Shown here: piece after piece, positions 14,951 to 22,522 of the stretch
Position numbering within the stretch: position 1 is the first letter of the stretch
Layout: each line of letters begins with the position of its first letter
Assembly (NCBI GenBank): GCA_934589665.1
Contig: CAKTOJ010000016.1
Span: 1-24,196, forward strand
Direction of reading: 5' to 3'
DNA length: 24,196 nt
Source of the DNA: an uncultured Oscillospiraceae bacterium
GTDB lineage: Bacteria; Bacillota; Clostridia; Oscillospirales; Oscillospiraceae
The notes under the pieces: model-generated
Databases searched by the model: none
Seen by the model: the letters and a program-made list of their open reading frames with translations, nothing else
What the model was told of the DNA's origin: nothing
Translations under genes and position numbers: made by a program

Positions 14951-14978
14951 GAAAGCGGCCGCTTCTGCGGCCGCTTTC
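14951..14978. terminator. Bidirectional terminator between the LtaS-like and small ORF genes
   Basis: A perfect 12-bp stem GAAAGCGGCCGC with a TTCT loop begins one base after the LtaS-like stop codon. T-rich tails lie on both sides, stronger on the minus strand. Confidence 0.8.
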
Positions 14979-14987
14979 TTCGTCTTC

Positions 14988-15191
14988 CTACCCGAATAGT
15001 CTGCCTGCCAGCTCGCCGAAAAACGAACGGAGCTCAACACCATCGCCGCCCCCGGCGGTCAACACGCCGTCGCACAGCGGTTCGAACGCCGCGCACCACC
15101 AGTTCATCAGGATTTTCGGCTCAAGCGCGCACCAGACGAGCGCACAGAGCAGACCGACAGCAAGAGATACTTCAAGCTTCGTATATTTCAT
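14988..15191 (-). CDS. Small single-membrane-segment protein, unknown
   Basis: The 67-residue frame begins MKYTKLEVSLAVGLL and continues as one hydrophobic segment (about residues 7-24), then a Trp/Cys-rich stretch and a glycine-rich polar end. I do not recognise it. It lies between two terminators, and its ATG comes right after the T-run of the terminator that follows ispE; the only Shine-Dalgarno-like bases (GGGCGG) lie in the 3' arm of that hairpin. Either the gene is expressed by read-through or the frame is not real. Its composition resembles a real membrane-anchored peptide more than random sequence. Confidence is moderate. Confidence 0.45.
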   Translation of the reverse strand: MKYTKLEVSLAVGLLCALVWCALEPKILMNWWCAAFEPLCDGVLTAGGGDGVELRSFFGELAGRLFG

Positions 15192-15193
15192 GG

Positions 15194-15242
15194 AAAAAAC
15201 CGCCCATCTCAAGAAGTTATCCTGAGTATGGACGGCTTTTTT
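15194..15242 (-). terminator. Terminator of ispE that abuts the next start codon
   Basis: On the minus strand an A-run, an imperfect stem (CCGTCCAT-A-CTCA with TGAGATGGGCGG) and a run of six T follow the ispE stop by five bases. The following small gene begins two bases after the T-run. Confidence 0.75.
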
Positions 15243-15247
15243 CGATT

Positions 15248-16129
15248 TTAAACAAATTTCGTGCAGAAGGTCTGCACACGCTCGCTCTGTATACTCTCAC
15301 AGGCGGCACGGCAAGCCTCTTCATCCCGGAACAGTCCGAATACTGCGCTGCCCGAGCCGGTCATGGCGGCAGCTTCCGCGCCGCCGCACAAAAGCGTCCG
15401 CTTGAGATCTTCAATGCATGCGCGCTGTGCGTCCTCGAGCGCCTGCTCAAAGACATTGCCGACCTGCGCGCACAGCGCTTGCGCATCGCCGCGGTCGATC
15501 GCCCGGAGCATAGCCGAGCTGTCGGGGCGACCTCTGAGCTCCACGCCGTCCACACACGCAAAGAGCGCGGGCGTGGAGATGGGGAAATCCGGCTTGCAGA
15601 CGGCGGCGTAAAGCGCCGGCGCGCTCTTCAGGACCGTCAGTACCTCTCCCCTGCCCTCGGCCAACTGTGTGCCGCCGCGGACGCAGAAGGGCACATCACT
15701 GCCGATCGCAGCCGCGATCTTCTCCAGCCGCCGGTCGTTCACCTCCGGTGCGCACAGTGCCCGCAGGGCGCGTAGCACTGCCGCCGCGTCCGCACTGCCG
15801 CCGGCCATGCCGGCCTCAGACGGGATGCGTTTTTCCAGCGCGATATCAATTCCCTGATTCGAAAGCTTCAGCTTCTTGCAGAGAACCTCCGCCGCCCTGA
15901 CGGCAAGATTGTGTTCGTCACTCGGAAGCTCCGCGCCCGAAACGCGGCAGCGGATGCCGCTCTCTCCCCCGAGCGTGACGGTCACATCGTCGTGAAGCGA
16001 GATCGTCTGCATGACCATCCGCATCTCATGATAGCCGTCGCTCCGCTTTCCTAGAATATCCAGCGTCAGGTTGAGCTTTGCATAGGCGGGAACGGTCAGC
16101 GTGCGCGGCTGATTTTTTTGCTGATCCAT
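15248..16129 (-). CDS. ispE: 4-diphosphocytidyl-2-C-methyl-D-erythritol kinase
   Basis: The 293-residue protein has the GHMP kinase layout. PAYAKLNLTLDILGKRSDGYH (split here as residues 14-34) holds the catalytic lysine (Lys18), the ATP loop MAGGSADAAAV lies at 108-118, the SDVPFC segment carries catalytic Asp145, and MTGSGSAVFG (256-265) is the third GHMP motif. IspE phosphorylates CDP-methylerythritol in the methylerythritol phosphate route to isoprenoids, using ATP in the cytosol. AGAGGAGA precedes ATG 16129 at about 8 bases. An intrinsic terminator ends only 20 bases upstream of the start, leaving no room for a normal promoter between, so expression probably depends on read-through from the DUF1015 gene or on a promoter inside its end. 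Confidence 0.96.
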   Translation of the reverse strand: MDQQKNQPRTLTVPAYAKLNLTLDILGKRSDGYHEMRMVMQTISLHDDVTVTLGGESGIRCRVSGAELPSDEHNLAVRAAEVLCKKLKLSNQGIDIALEKRIPSEAGMAGGSADAAAVLRALRALCAPEVNDRRLEKIAAAIGSDVPFCVRGGTQLAEGRGEVLTVLKSAPALYAAVCKPDFPISTPALFACVDGVELRGRPDSSAMLRAIDRGDAQALCAQVGNVFEQALEDAQRACIEDLKRTLLCGGAEAAAMTGSGSAVFGLFRDEEACRAACESIQSERVQTFCTKFV

Positions 16130-16149
16130 TGTGTATTCTCCTCTGGAAC

Positions 16150-16175
16150 AAAAAAGCGCCTTACGGCGCTTTTTT
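16150..16175 (-). terminator. Intrinsic terminator between the DUF1015 gene and ispE
   Basis: A perfect 11-bp stem AAAAAAGCGCC with GGCGCTTTTTT and a 4-base loop lies after the DUF1015 stop. Its T-run ends about 20 bases before the ispE start, right at the ispE ribosome binding region. Confidence 0.85.
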
Positions 16176-16189
16176 GTTATGATTCTGCA

Positions 16190-17473
16190 TCAGCGGATCT
16201 TACGTGCCTCGACGTAATAGCGCTTATCCTGCGCGTGGCCCATCGAGAAGGTCTTGCGGGGCAGAACGCCGTCGGCCATGACGGTCTTGAAGAGCTGCTC
16301 CTTGCCCATCGCGGGAAGCAGGAAGCCCATGTTGCCCTCCTTGCTGCCGAGCTCACGCGTCACCTCGTCGCCGTGGATGTAGTCCACCTCGCCGCCGAAC
16401 TTCTTGAGATACTCGTCGATGAACGCCTGGAGCGTGCCAACCGCGAGCTGCACCTTGGGATCGGGAACGGTGATGAAATCATCGTGGCCGGCCCAGCAGA
16501 CCTCGATCGCATGACCCGCACCCTTGCCCTCGTGGGCATTGGGATAGAACTTCTTGAACTCCTCCATGAACTTCGCGTGATCCACGCCGAAGAGAACGCG
16601 GTGGATCGGCTCGAACTGGAGGGCGTCATCATGGTTGTTGACGACCTCGACGAGTGCGTAGCGGGCGGGCAGGGCGAGATATTCCTCGGGCGTCTTACCC
16701 TTTTTCTGCTCCTCATAGCAGGCCTTGGCCGTGGCAAGAGAGTGGTTGCCGTCGCCGACCGCGAAGAGCAGGGGCGCGACGCCGGAGACGCCATACTTGC
16801 TGTGCATCGCCTCATCGGTCGTCAGACCTGTGAGCGCGTCGGCCACCGCGTCAATCTGAGATGCGGAGAGCTTGAAGCCCTTGATATGGCCGCCGTTTTC
16901 CATCAGGTCAAAGTCATAGACCTTCTCCATGACGTCGGCCGCGGCAGTCAGCGGCTCGATGACGGTCTTGTCCGGATCGTCGATGAGCAGCATCACGTGG
17001 GGCAGCTCAATGGGCGCATTGCGGCGCACGCGGGCGCGCGGGGGGATACGGTCGAGCACGGTGCCCTCGGTGGCGCGGATCAGCGCGCCGGAGCCGGGGG
17101 TAAAGTCGTACTGGTCGAGGTCGACCATGCCGATCAGGCCGTGGCGGATCTTGCCGTCGCTCTGGCCGCGCTCGATGTAGATGAGAGAATCCTTGAGCGT
17201 CTCAAAGATGTTCTCCTTGAGATACTTGTCCATGGAAGCGTTGATGTCGGCGATGAACTCGTCGACGTTGGGGGCCTTCAGGTTGGCCTCGGGCAGGATC
17301 AGGCGCAGGGTGGACGGCGCATCGCCGACGGTCTTTTCCACGCGCTCCCAATATTCGGGTTCGGACGTAAACTGGTCGCAGGCCACAACGGCCCACTTCT
17401 CCATATCGATGTTCTTGTTCGGCAGCAGGATGTCAGAGGGATAGAAGCCGAGAGAGCTGAATTTTTCGTTCAT
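16190..17473 (-). CDS. DUF1015 protein
   Basis: The 427-residue protein is a full-length DUF1015 member, recognised by the central VGDGNHSLATAK segment, the ALVEVVNNHDDAL strand and the PLLFAVGDGNHS lead-in. DUF1015 proteins belong to the ParB/SbnI-like fold group, in which some members are free-serine kinases; in Firmicutes the gene often sits beside serA and serC. Here a serA-type gene is about 16 kb away. A role in serine or amino acid metabolism is inferred from that family context, not from catalytic residues I can name. ATG 17473 has AGGAGG upstream; the longer frame to 17524 is not supported because it lies in the untranslated leader. Confidence 0.9.
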   Translation of the reverse strand: MNEKFSSLGFYPSDILLPNKNIDMEKWAVVACDQFTSEPEYWERVEKTVGDAPSTLRLILPEANLKAPNVDEFIADINASMDKYLKENIFETLKDSLIYIERGQSDGKIRHGLIGMVDLDQYDFTPGSGALIRATEGTVLDRIPPRARVRRNAPIELPHVMLLIDDPDKTVIEPLTAAADVMEKVYDFDLMENGGHIKGFKLSASQIDAVADALTGLTTDEAMHSKYGVSGVAPLLFAVGDGNHSLATAKACYEEQKKGKTPEEYLALPARYALVEVVNNHDDALQFEPIHRVLFGVDHAKFMEEFKKFYPNAHEGKGAGHAIEVCWAGHDDFITVPDPKVQLAVGTLQAFIDEYLKKFGGEVDYIHGDEVTRELGSKEGNMGFLLPAMGKEQLFKTVMADGVLPRKTFSMGHAQDKRYYVEARKIR

Positions 17474-17545
17474 GGTGTTTCCTCCTGATGTTCGTTGTGA
17501 AATGGGGCGGAGCGCGCCCCGCATTTGCCGCTAAGTATCAGATAG

Positions 17546-17575
17546 ATTATACAATACAAGCACCCTAAAAAGCAA
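17546..17575 (-). promoter_or_regulatory. Promoter of the DUF1015 gene
   Basis: TTGCTT and a perfect TATAAT lie 18 bases apart on the minus strand. The leader of about 70 bases includes a 6-bp GC hairpin at 17504-17520. Confidence 0.65.
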
Positions 17576-17698
17576 TCCGCAGCGGCAAAAATAACCGAAT
17601 CTTTTTTCTGCTTTTTCTAAAATTTTTAAGGATGCATCATTTTTTCTTTTCTGCGAATACTATCCCTGACCAAGCGATCACTTTGAGGAGGGAAAATC

Positions 17699-17917
17699 AT
17701 GGTCATGGATAAGGTCGCACTGACGCTTTCCATCATCGGCGCGCTCAACTGGGGCAGCATCGGCCTGTTCGGCTTCGATCTCGTCGCGTTTCTCTGCGGC
17801 GGACAGACCGGTGCGGTCAGCCGCGTGATCTACACGCTCGTCGGACTTGCCGGCATCTGGTGCATCACAATGCTCTTCCGCGAAACGGAACCGGTCGAGG
17901 GCGAAGCCAACACATAA
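17699..17917 (+). CDS. DUF378 membrane protein
   Basis: The 72-residue protein is a DUF378 member: the opening MDKVALTLSIIGALNWGSIG and the GFDLVAFL segment are diagnostic. Two membrane segments lie at about residues 6-32 and 43-62, with a short acidic tail. The function of the family is unknown to me. AGGAGGG ends 6 bases before ATG 17699, which is closer to ideal than the in-frame ATG at 17705. The gene stands alone between a divergent DUF1015 gene and a shared terminator. Confidence 0.9.
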   Translation: MVMDKVALTLSIIGALNWGSIGLFGFDLVAFLCGGQTGAVSRVIYTLVGLAGIWCITMLFRETEPVEGEANT

Positions 17918-17925
17918 CACATAAG

Positions 17926-17963
17926 AGGAAAAGAGGGCTCTCGCCCTCTTTTCCTTATTTTTT
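17926..17963. terminator. Bidirectional terminator between DUF378 and rqcH
   Basis: A perfect 13-bp stem AGGAAAAGAGGGC with a TCTC loop is followed on the plus strand by T, A and seven T. The rqcH stop codon overlaps its end. Confidence 0.85.
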
Positions 17964-19703
17964 TGCGGCAAGCCGCTTGACTGTGTCCTCGTCCGGTGTG
18001 ACGTAAAGCGTGCGGTATGTCTCGTAGACCACCATGCCGGGTTTTGCGTTCGCCGGCTTTTTGACGAATTTCACGCTAGTATAGTCCACAGGGACATTGC
18101 TGCCACCCTGCGACTGCGAATAGTAGGCGGCAAGCATGGCCGCCTCATGCAGGCTCTCGTCGTCATACGCGCCGTTTTCCGTGCAGAGGATCACGTGGCT
18201 TCCATGGATCTTCTGCGTGTGGAGCCAGAGGTCGCGCTTATCAGCTTTCCGCGTCAGCGCGTCGTTCTGAACGTTGCTGCGGCCGACGAGGATGCGCAGC
18301 CCGCTCGACGAGCGGAATTCGCGCGGCGCGACGGGCTTTTCACGCCCCTTCTTCTCTTTTCCGCTGCGGCGGACGTACCCTGTCTCCTGCAGCTCGCGGC
18401 GCAGCTCGGTGAACTCAGGCTCGGTCTGCGCCAGCGCGATCTCGCCCTGCACGCTCTCAAGATAGTCGCGTTCGGCAATGGCCTTGTCGATCTGCTCGCG
18501 CAGATGCTTCTCCGCCGTCTTGGCCTTTGTGTAGCGCTTATAGTATTTCGCCGCATTCTGCTGCGGCGTGAGCAGCGGGTCAAGCGGAATGTCGATCTCC
18601 GCGCAATTCTCGTCATAGTAGTTCTGTGCCCTCAGCCGCGCCGTACCGCGCTCCATACGGTAGAGGTTCGTGGTAATGAGGTCGCCGTAAAGGCGCAGCG
18701 TATCCCGCTCCTGTGAGGCGGCATACTCCTTTTCCAGCAGTCCCAGCTTACGCACAATGCGCTCGTGCGCGGAATTGACTGTGCGCGTAAGCTCCCGGCC
18801 GCGCCGCTGTGTAGCCTCCTGCCGGTCGCGCTCGGTATAAAAGGCATCAAGCATCTCGGAAAAGCTCGCAAAATCCATCTGTTCCGTTTCTGCCCCGTAC
18901 TGCGTGATGGGACAGTAGGTGAAATCCACCGGCTTTCCCCCGCGTGAGAGCATCGTTGGCGTAAAACGGTTTTCCTGTATATCCTCTGCCAACCGCTTCA
19001 TTTCCGCGGCAAGGCGCTCACGGCCCGCAGCGTCCTCACCGAACCGCGCATCGGGCGCACCGAAGGCACGCTGGGCCAGCTCGCGCGCGATGAGCGGCGA
19101 AATGCCGAGATAACGGTCGAGCAGAAAGCGATCCACACTCTCCTCCGCTCCCCCGCCGCGGCGCACGAGCTCGACCGCCCCCTCCGGATCGTCAAGCAGC
19201 GACAGCTTGTCAAGCGGCGTGGGAAGCTGATAGAAAAGCCCTGGCAGCAGCGCCCGCGCGCCGGAGGTTTCAAACTCCACGCGGCGCATGCAGTCGATGA
19301 TTCGATGCTCTTCGTCGAGCAGGATGAGGTTCGAGCGGCGGCTCATCGCTTCAATCACCAGCTTTCTGGTGCCTGACTCTCCCAGCTCGTTGACATTGCG
19401 GATGGTAAAGGTGACGATGCGCTCCAGCCCGCTCTGCTCGATGTCCATGATGCGTCCGCCGACAAGGTGCTTGCGCAGAAGCATGCAGAGCATCGGCGGC
19501 TCGGCGGGGTTCTCCCGCAGCTCGCGTGTGAGCTGGACGCGCGGCTGGTTCGGCCCCGCGTTGATGAGCAGGCGCAGATTACCGCGCAGGAGCAGCACAA
19601 TCTGGTCGCGCGCAGGCTGCTGAACCTTATCGACGCGCGCGCCGAGCAGCTGTCCCCTCAATTCATTTGTCAGTGCCCGCAGGCAGATCGCGTCAAGCGG
19701 CAT
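17955..19703 (-). CDS. rqcH: Rqc2 homologue RqcH (NFACT protein)
   Basis: The 582-residue protein has the full NFACT layout: an N-terminal NFACT-N domain (MPLDAICLRALTNELRGQL onward), helix-hairpin-helix and coiled-coil middle regions, and a C-terminal NFACT-R domain with LWLHTQKIHGSHVIL near residue 500. RqcH binds stalled 50S subunits with peptidyl-tRNA and recruits alanyl-tRNA to add C-terminal alanine tails that mark the product for proteolysis. The position matching the DR pair needed for tRNA contact reads Glu94-Arg95, a conservative change seen in some relatives. The gene overlaps the end of mrnC by 11 bases and GGAGG precedes its ATG, so translation is probably coupled. Older annotations call it fibronectin-binding protein. 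Confidence 0.95.
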   Translation of the reverse strand: MPLDAICLRALTNELRGQLLGARVDKVQQPARDQIVLLLRGNLRLLINAGPNQPRVQLTRELRENPAEPPMLCMLLRKHLVGGRIMDIEQSGLERIVTFTIRNVNELGESGTRKLVIEAMSRRSNLILLDEEHRIIDCMRRVEFETSGARALLPGLFYQLPTPLDKLSLLDDPEGAVELVRRGGGAEESVDRFLLDRYLGISPLIARELAQRAFGAPDARFGEDAAGRERLAAEMKRLAEDIQENRFTPTMLSRGGKPVDFTYCPITQYGAETEQMDFASFSEMLDAFYTERDRQEATQRRGRELTRTVNSAHERIVRKLGLLEKEYAASQERDTLRLYGDLITTNLYRMERGTARLRAQNYYDENCAEIDIPLDPLLTPQQNAAKYYKRYTKAKTAEKHLREQIDKAIAERDYLESVQGEIALAQTEPEFTELRRELQETGYVRRSGKEKKGREKPVAPREFRSSSGLRILVGRSNVQNDALTRKADKRDLWLHTQKIHGSHVILCTENGAYDDESLHEAAMLAAYYSQSQGGSNVPVDYTSVKFVKKPANAKPGMVVYETYRTLYVTPDEDTVKRLAAKK

Positions 19704-20106
19704 CGTTGGCCTCCATCATCTGATTGAACAGCTCGTTGATCCTCTCGTGCCGTCCCTGTAAATACAGCCAGCCGAAAAGCGCCTCAAGCGCCGTGGCCTT
19801 CTGGTACTGCGCGCGGTCGGCGCTGTGCGGGATCGTGTGGACGTTCGCATTGCGCCCCCGCCGGAACACGTCGTGCTCCTCCTCCGTCAGCGCGTCAAGA
19901 ATGAGGTCGGCAAATTCCGCCTGCTTCGGCGCGCGGACCAGCTCCACCGTCGCACGGTGCAGCCCCTTGCCCGTCGCCTTGCCGTGTGCGCACAGGTAGG
20001 TGCGCACCAGCAGCTCGTACACCGCGTCGCCCAGATGAGCGAGGCCAATGCTGCTGATAGCGCGGATCGCGTCAGTATCGAGCGTATAAGAAAAATAATC
20101 GGTCAT
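19693..20106 (-). CDS. mrnC: Mini-ribonuclease III
   Basis: The 137-residue protein is a single RNase III catalytic domain with no double-strand RNA-binding domain. LAHLGDAVYELLVR carries catalytic Asp27 with the following Glu, RRGRNANVHT is the next conserved segment and ATALEALFGWLYL holds the second acidic pair. Mini-III matures 23S rRNA in Bacillus and relatives. ATG 20106 has AGGAGAG 6 bases upstream; an earlier in-frame start at 20169 would lie in the -35 region of the promoter. It is the first gene of a two-gene unit with rqcH. Confidence 0.95.
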   Translation of the reverse strand: MTDYFSYTLDTDAIRAISSIGLAHLGDAVYELLVRTYLCAHGKATGKGLHRATVELVRAPKQAEFADLILDALTEEEHDVFRRGRNANVHTIPHSADRAQYQKATALEALFGWLYLQGRHERINELFNQMMEANDAA

Positions 20107-20140
20107 GGTTCTCTCCTGTCGGGAAAAGATCGTCGCGGGT

Positions 20141-20169
20141 ATTATATTCCGTTTTCCGCAAAAACGCAA
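20141..20169 (-). promoter_or_regulatory. Promoter of mrnC-rqcH
   Basis: TTGCGT and a perfect TATAAT are 17 bases apart on the minus strand, 34 bases before the mrnC start. Confidence 0.6.
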
Positions 20170-20248
20170 CGGTCAATGCGTTTTCGCTCTTTCCTCCGCT
20201 CTTTCTTACGCTAATGTGATATCGTGATGCTTTACGAGCAAATAGGGC

Positions 20249-20277
20249 TTGACATTTTATCTGTACACTTGTACAAT
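20249..20277 (+). promoter_or_regulatory. Promoter of hisS with TGTACA repeats
   Basis: TTGACA and TACAAT lie 17 bases apart. Within the spacer and -10 is TGTACA-CT-TGTACA (20262-20275), a perfect inverted repeat that could be an operator. The leader is only about 50 bases and has no T-box. Confidence 0.8.
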
Positions 20278-20336
20278 AGTTTATCATTGATTTTGGCAAA
20301 TTCGTATATTACGATTTTACGGAGGAAGATACTGCT

Positions 20337-21695
20337 ATGGAACGAATCAAACCCCGGACGCTCTCCGGCTTTATGGAGTTGCTGCCCGCGCAGCAGCAGC
20401 AGATGGAGCGCGTGATGGACATTCTGCGCTCGACCTATGCCCGCTACGGCTTTGCCCCGCTCGACACGCCCATCATCGAAGCGAGCGAAATTCTGCTGGC
20501 CAAGGGCGGCGGCGAGACAGAAAAGCAGATCTACCGCTTCACCAAGGGCGACAGCGACCTTTCCCTGCGCTTTGACCTGACCGTACCGCTGGCAAAGTAC
20601 GTTGCCCTGCACTATAATGACCTCGCTTTCCCCTTCCGCCGCTATCAGATCGGCAAGGTCTACCGCGGCGAGCGTGCCCAGCGCGGCCGCTTCCGTGAGT
20701 TTTATCAGGCGGATATCGACATCATCGGTGACGGCGAGCTGGACATCATGAACGACGCGGAGATCCCCGCCATCATCTATAATGTATTCTCCTCCATGGG
20801 CCTCAAGCGCTTCCAGATCCGGCTCAACAACCGCCGCGTGCTCAACGGCTTTTACTCCATGCTCGGCCTGACTGAACAGAGTGGCGAGATCATGCGCACA
20901 GTCGACAAGATCGAAAAGATTGGCCCCGACAAGGTGCGCGCCATTCTGGTCGATGATGTCAAGCTCACGGGCGAGCAGGCGGACGAGATCCTCAAGTTTA
21001 TCGCCATCACCGGCACGAACGAAGAGGTTCTGGAAGCCCTCAAGGGCTACTGCGGCCGCGATGAAATGTTTGATAAGGGCTATGAGGAGCTCTCCACTGT
21101 TGTGAAGTACCTCGGCGGCTTCGGCGTTCCCCAGGCGAATTTCAAGGTCGATCTTACCATTGCCCGTGGTCTGGACTATTATACCGGTACGGTGTACGAG
21201 ACCGCGCTGCTTGACTATCCCGAGATCGGCTCGGTCTGCTCCGGCGGCCGCTATGATAATCTGGCCGAATACTACACCGACCGTCAGCTGCCGGGCGTCG
21301 GCATCTCCATCGGCGTGACGCGCCTGTTCTATGTGCTCGGTGAGCAGGGTCTGCTCAACACCCAGCTCAACACCGCACCGGCGGACGTTCTGCTTCTTCC
21401 GATGACTGAGGATTTGAGCTTTGCCGTTTCGCTCTCGACCAAGTTGCGCGACCGCGGTCTGCGCGCCCAGCTCTATACCGAGAATAAGAAATTCAAGGCC
21501 AAGATGAGCTATGCCGACAAGACGAAGGTCCCCTATGTGATCTTCCTCGGCGAGGACGAGGTTGCCTCCGGCGTTGTCACCTGTAAGGATATGTCCACAG
21601 GCGAGCAGATCAAAGGCGCGCCCGACGAGATCATCGCGCGCATTTACGGCGCCATGCGCGAAAAGAACGCGCAGACGGTCATCGTTGAAAAGTAA
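20337..21695 (+). CDS. hisS: Histidyl-tRNA synthetase
   Basis: The 452-residue protein is a class II histidyl-tRNA synthetase. Motif 2 lies at about residues 107-131 (KVYRGERAQRGRFREFYQAD), the histidine-binding ARGLDYYTG at 276-284 and the SGGRYDNL segment at 302-309; the last 100 residues form the anticodon-binding domain. It charges tRNA-His with histidine using ATP. The N-terminus reads RTLSGFMELLP instead of the more common GTxDxLP start, a variant found in some bacterial lineages. GGAGG precedes ATG 20337. It is transcribed from its own promoter without an amino acid-responsive leader. Confidence 0.97.
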   Translation: MERIKPRTLSGFMELLPAQQQQMERVMDILRSTYARYGFAPLDTPIIEASEILLAKGGGETEKQIYRFTKGDSDLSLRFDLTVPLAKYVALHYNDLAFPFRRYQIGKVYRGERAQRGRFREFYQADIDIIGDGELDIMNDAEIPAIIYNVFSSMGLKRFQIRLNNRRVLNGFYSMLGLTEQSGEIMRTVDKIEKIGPDKVRAILVDDVKLTGEQADEILKFIAITGTNEEVLEALKGYCGRDEMFDKGYEELSTVVKYLGGFGVPQANFKVDLTIARGLDYYTGTVYETALLDYPEIGSVCSGGRYDNLAEYYTDRQLPGVGISIGVTRLFYVLGEQGLLNTQLNTAPADVLLLPMTEDLSFAVSLSTKLRDRGLRAQLYTENKKFKAKMSYADKTKVPYVIFLGEDEVASGVVTCKDMSTGEQIKGAPDEIIARIYGAMREKNAQTVIVEK

Positions 21696-21716
21696 CGCGT
21701 TCCTATTCGGAAACCG

Positions 21717-21748
21717 GAAAGAGGCAGGCTGTGCCTGTCTCTTTCTTT
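21717..21748 (+). terminator. Terminator of hisS
   Basis: A 13-bp stem GAAAGAGGCAGGC with one G-U pair and a three-base loop, followed by a short T-rich run, lies 21 bases after the hisS stop. The T-run is short, so termination may be partial. Confidence 0.65.
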
Positions 21749-21774
21749 CGTCGTGTCAGCCGTTCTTTTTCCGC

Positions 21775-21803
21775 TTGTCAGCAGGCTGAATTTGTGTTAG
21801 ACT
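21775..21803 (+). promoter_or_regulatory. Promoter of the DivIVA-like gene
   Basis: TTGTCA and TAGACT lie 17 bases apart, with TGT directly before the -10 as an extended element, 30 bases before the start codon. Confidence 0.6.
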
Positions 21804-21833
21804 GAAAAAAACATCAAATAAGGTGGGAACCAG

Positions 21834-22457
21834 ATGGAAAACAATACCTTTAAGGGCTCTCTTTTCGGCGGCTTCAAGCGCGAGGACGTCATTGACTATA
21901 TCACCAAGTCCTCTGCGGAAAGTGCCTCCCGCATCGAAGCATTGGAGGCGGATATCGACAAGCTCTGCACACAGGAGCGCGAGCTTCGCGCGCAGGTCAC
22001 GTCTCTGCACAGCGAAAACGACGCGCTCAAGGCCGATCTGGAGCGTGTCACCAGCGAGCGAGACGAATCGCGCAAGGCTCTCGACGCTTCTTCGGACGAG
22101 CTTTCGGCGCTGCGCACTGAGGTCGCGGCGCTGCGGCAGGCCAATGTCGCGCTGCGCGCGGAAAATGACGAGCTCCGCCCCCTCTCCGACCAGTATTCCA
22201 TCATCAAGGAGCACATCGCCGGCATCGAGCTCGACGCGCACCAGCGCGCCGAGGAATATGAGCGCAGTGTTCACGCCCGGCTCTCCGCGCTCATCGGCGC
22301 GTGCCGTTCACACTGCGACGAGGTGCTTTCCACACTCAGCGAGACCTGCCAGAACGTGACGGGTGAGCTGCGCCGTGCGGAATCCTCCATTTCCACGCTG
22401 CCCGACGCCTTCACGGCGCTGCGCGGGGGACTTGAAAAGCTGGAAGAGGAAAAATAA
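21834..22457 (+). CDS. DivIVA-like coiled-coil protein
   Basis: The 207-residue protein opens with FKGSLFGGFKREDVIDYI, similar to the membrane-binding N-terminal segment of DivIVA-like proteins, and then forms a long coiled coil (about residues 25-120, rich in Glu, Arg, Leu and Ala). The last part, with few hydrophobic residues, contains two cysteines (about 160 and 170 region). Such proteins often act at the cell pole or division site, but the family here is not one I can name precisely. AAGGTGG precedes ATG 21834. It has its own promoter and a strong terminator, so it is not in an operon with hisS. Confidence 0.7.
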   Translation: MENNTFKGSLFGGFKREDVIDYITKSSAESASRIEALEADIDKLCTQERELRAQVTSLHSENDALKADLERVTSERDESRKALDASSDELSALRTEVAALRQANVALRAENDELRPLSDQYSIIKEHIAGIELDAHQRAEEYERSVHARLSALIGACRSHCDEVLSTLSETCQNVTGELRRAESSISTLPDAFTALRGGLEKLEEEK

Positions 22458-22473
22458 GCGTTGATTGTTTCAA

Positions 22474-22505
22474 AAACCGCCGGTCGGAAGCCCGACCGGC
22501 GGTTT
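22474..22505. terminator. Bidirectional intrinsic terminator
   Basis: A perfect 14-bp stem AAACCGCCGGTCGG with an AAGC loop is followed by a T-run on the minus strand and T-rich bases on the plus strand, between convergent genes. Confidence 0.9.
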
Positions 22506-22522
22506 CATTTTGTCCTGCTCTC

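Noticed and set aside
16118..17488. A 456-codon open frame on the plus strand opposite the DUF1015 gene
   Set aside because: It mirrors the codon pattern of the DUF1015 gene, runs through a terminator and has no recognisable domain.
17504..17520. A GC hairpin in the DUF1015 leader as a regulatory element
   Set aside because: Only 6 bp, with no T-run and no pairing to the ribosome binding site; too little to call.
20278..20336. A T-box or other riboswitch in the hisS leader
   Set aside because: The leader is too short and no T-box sequence or specifier stem is visible.
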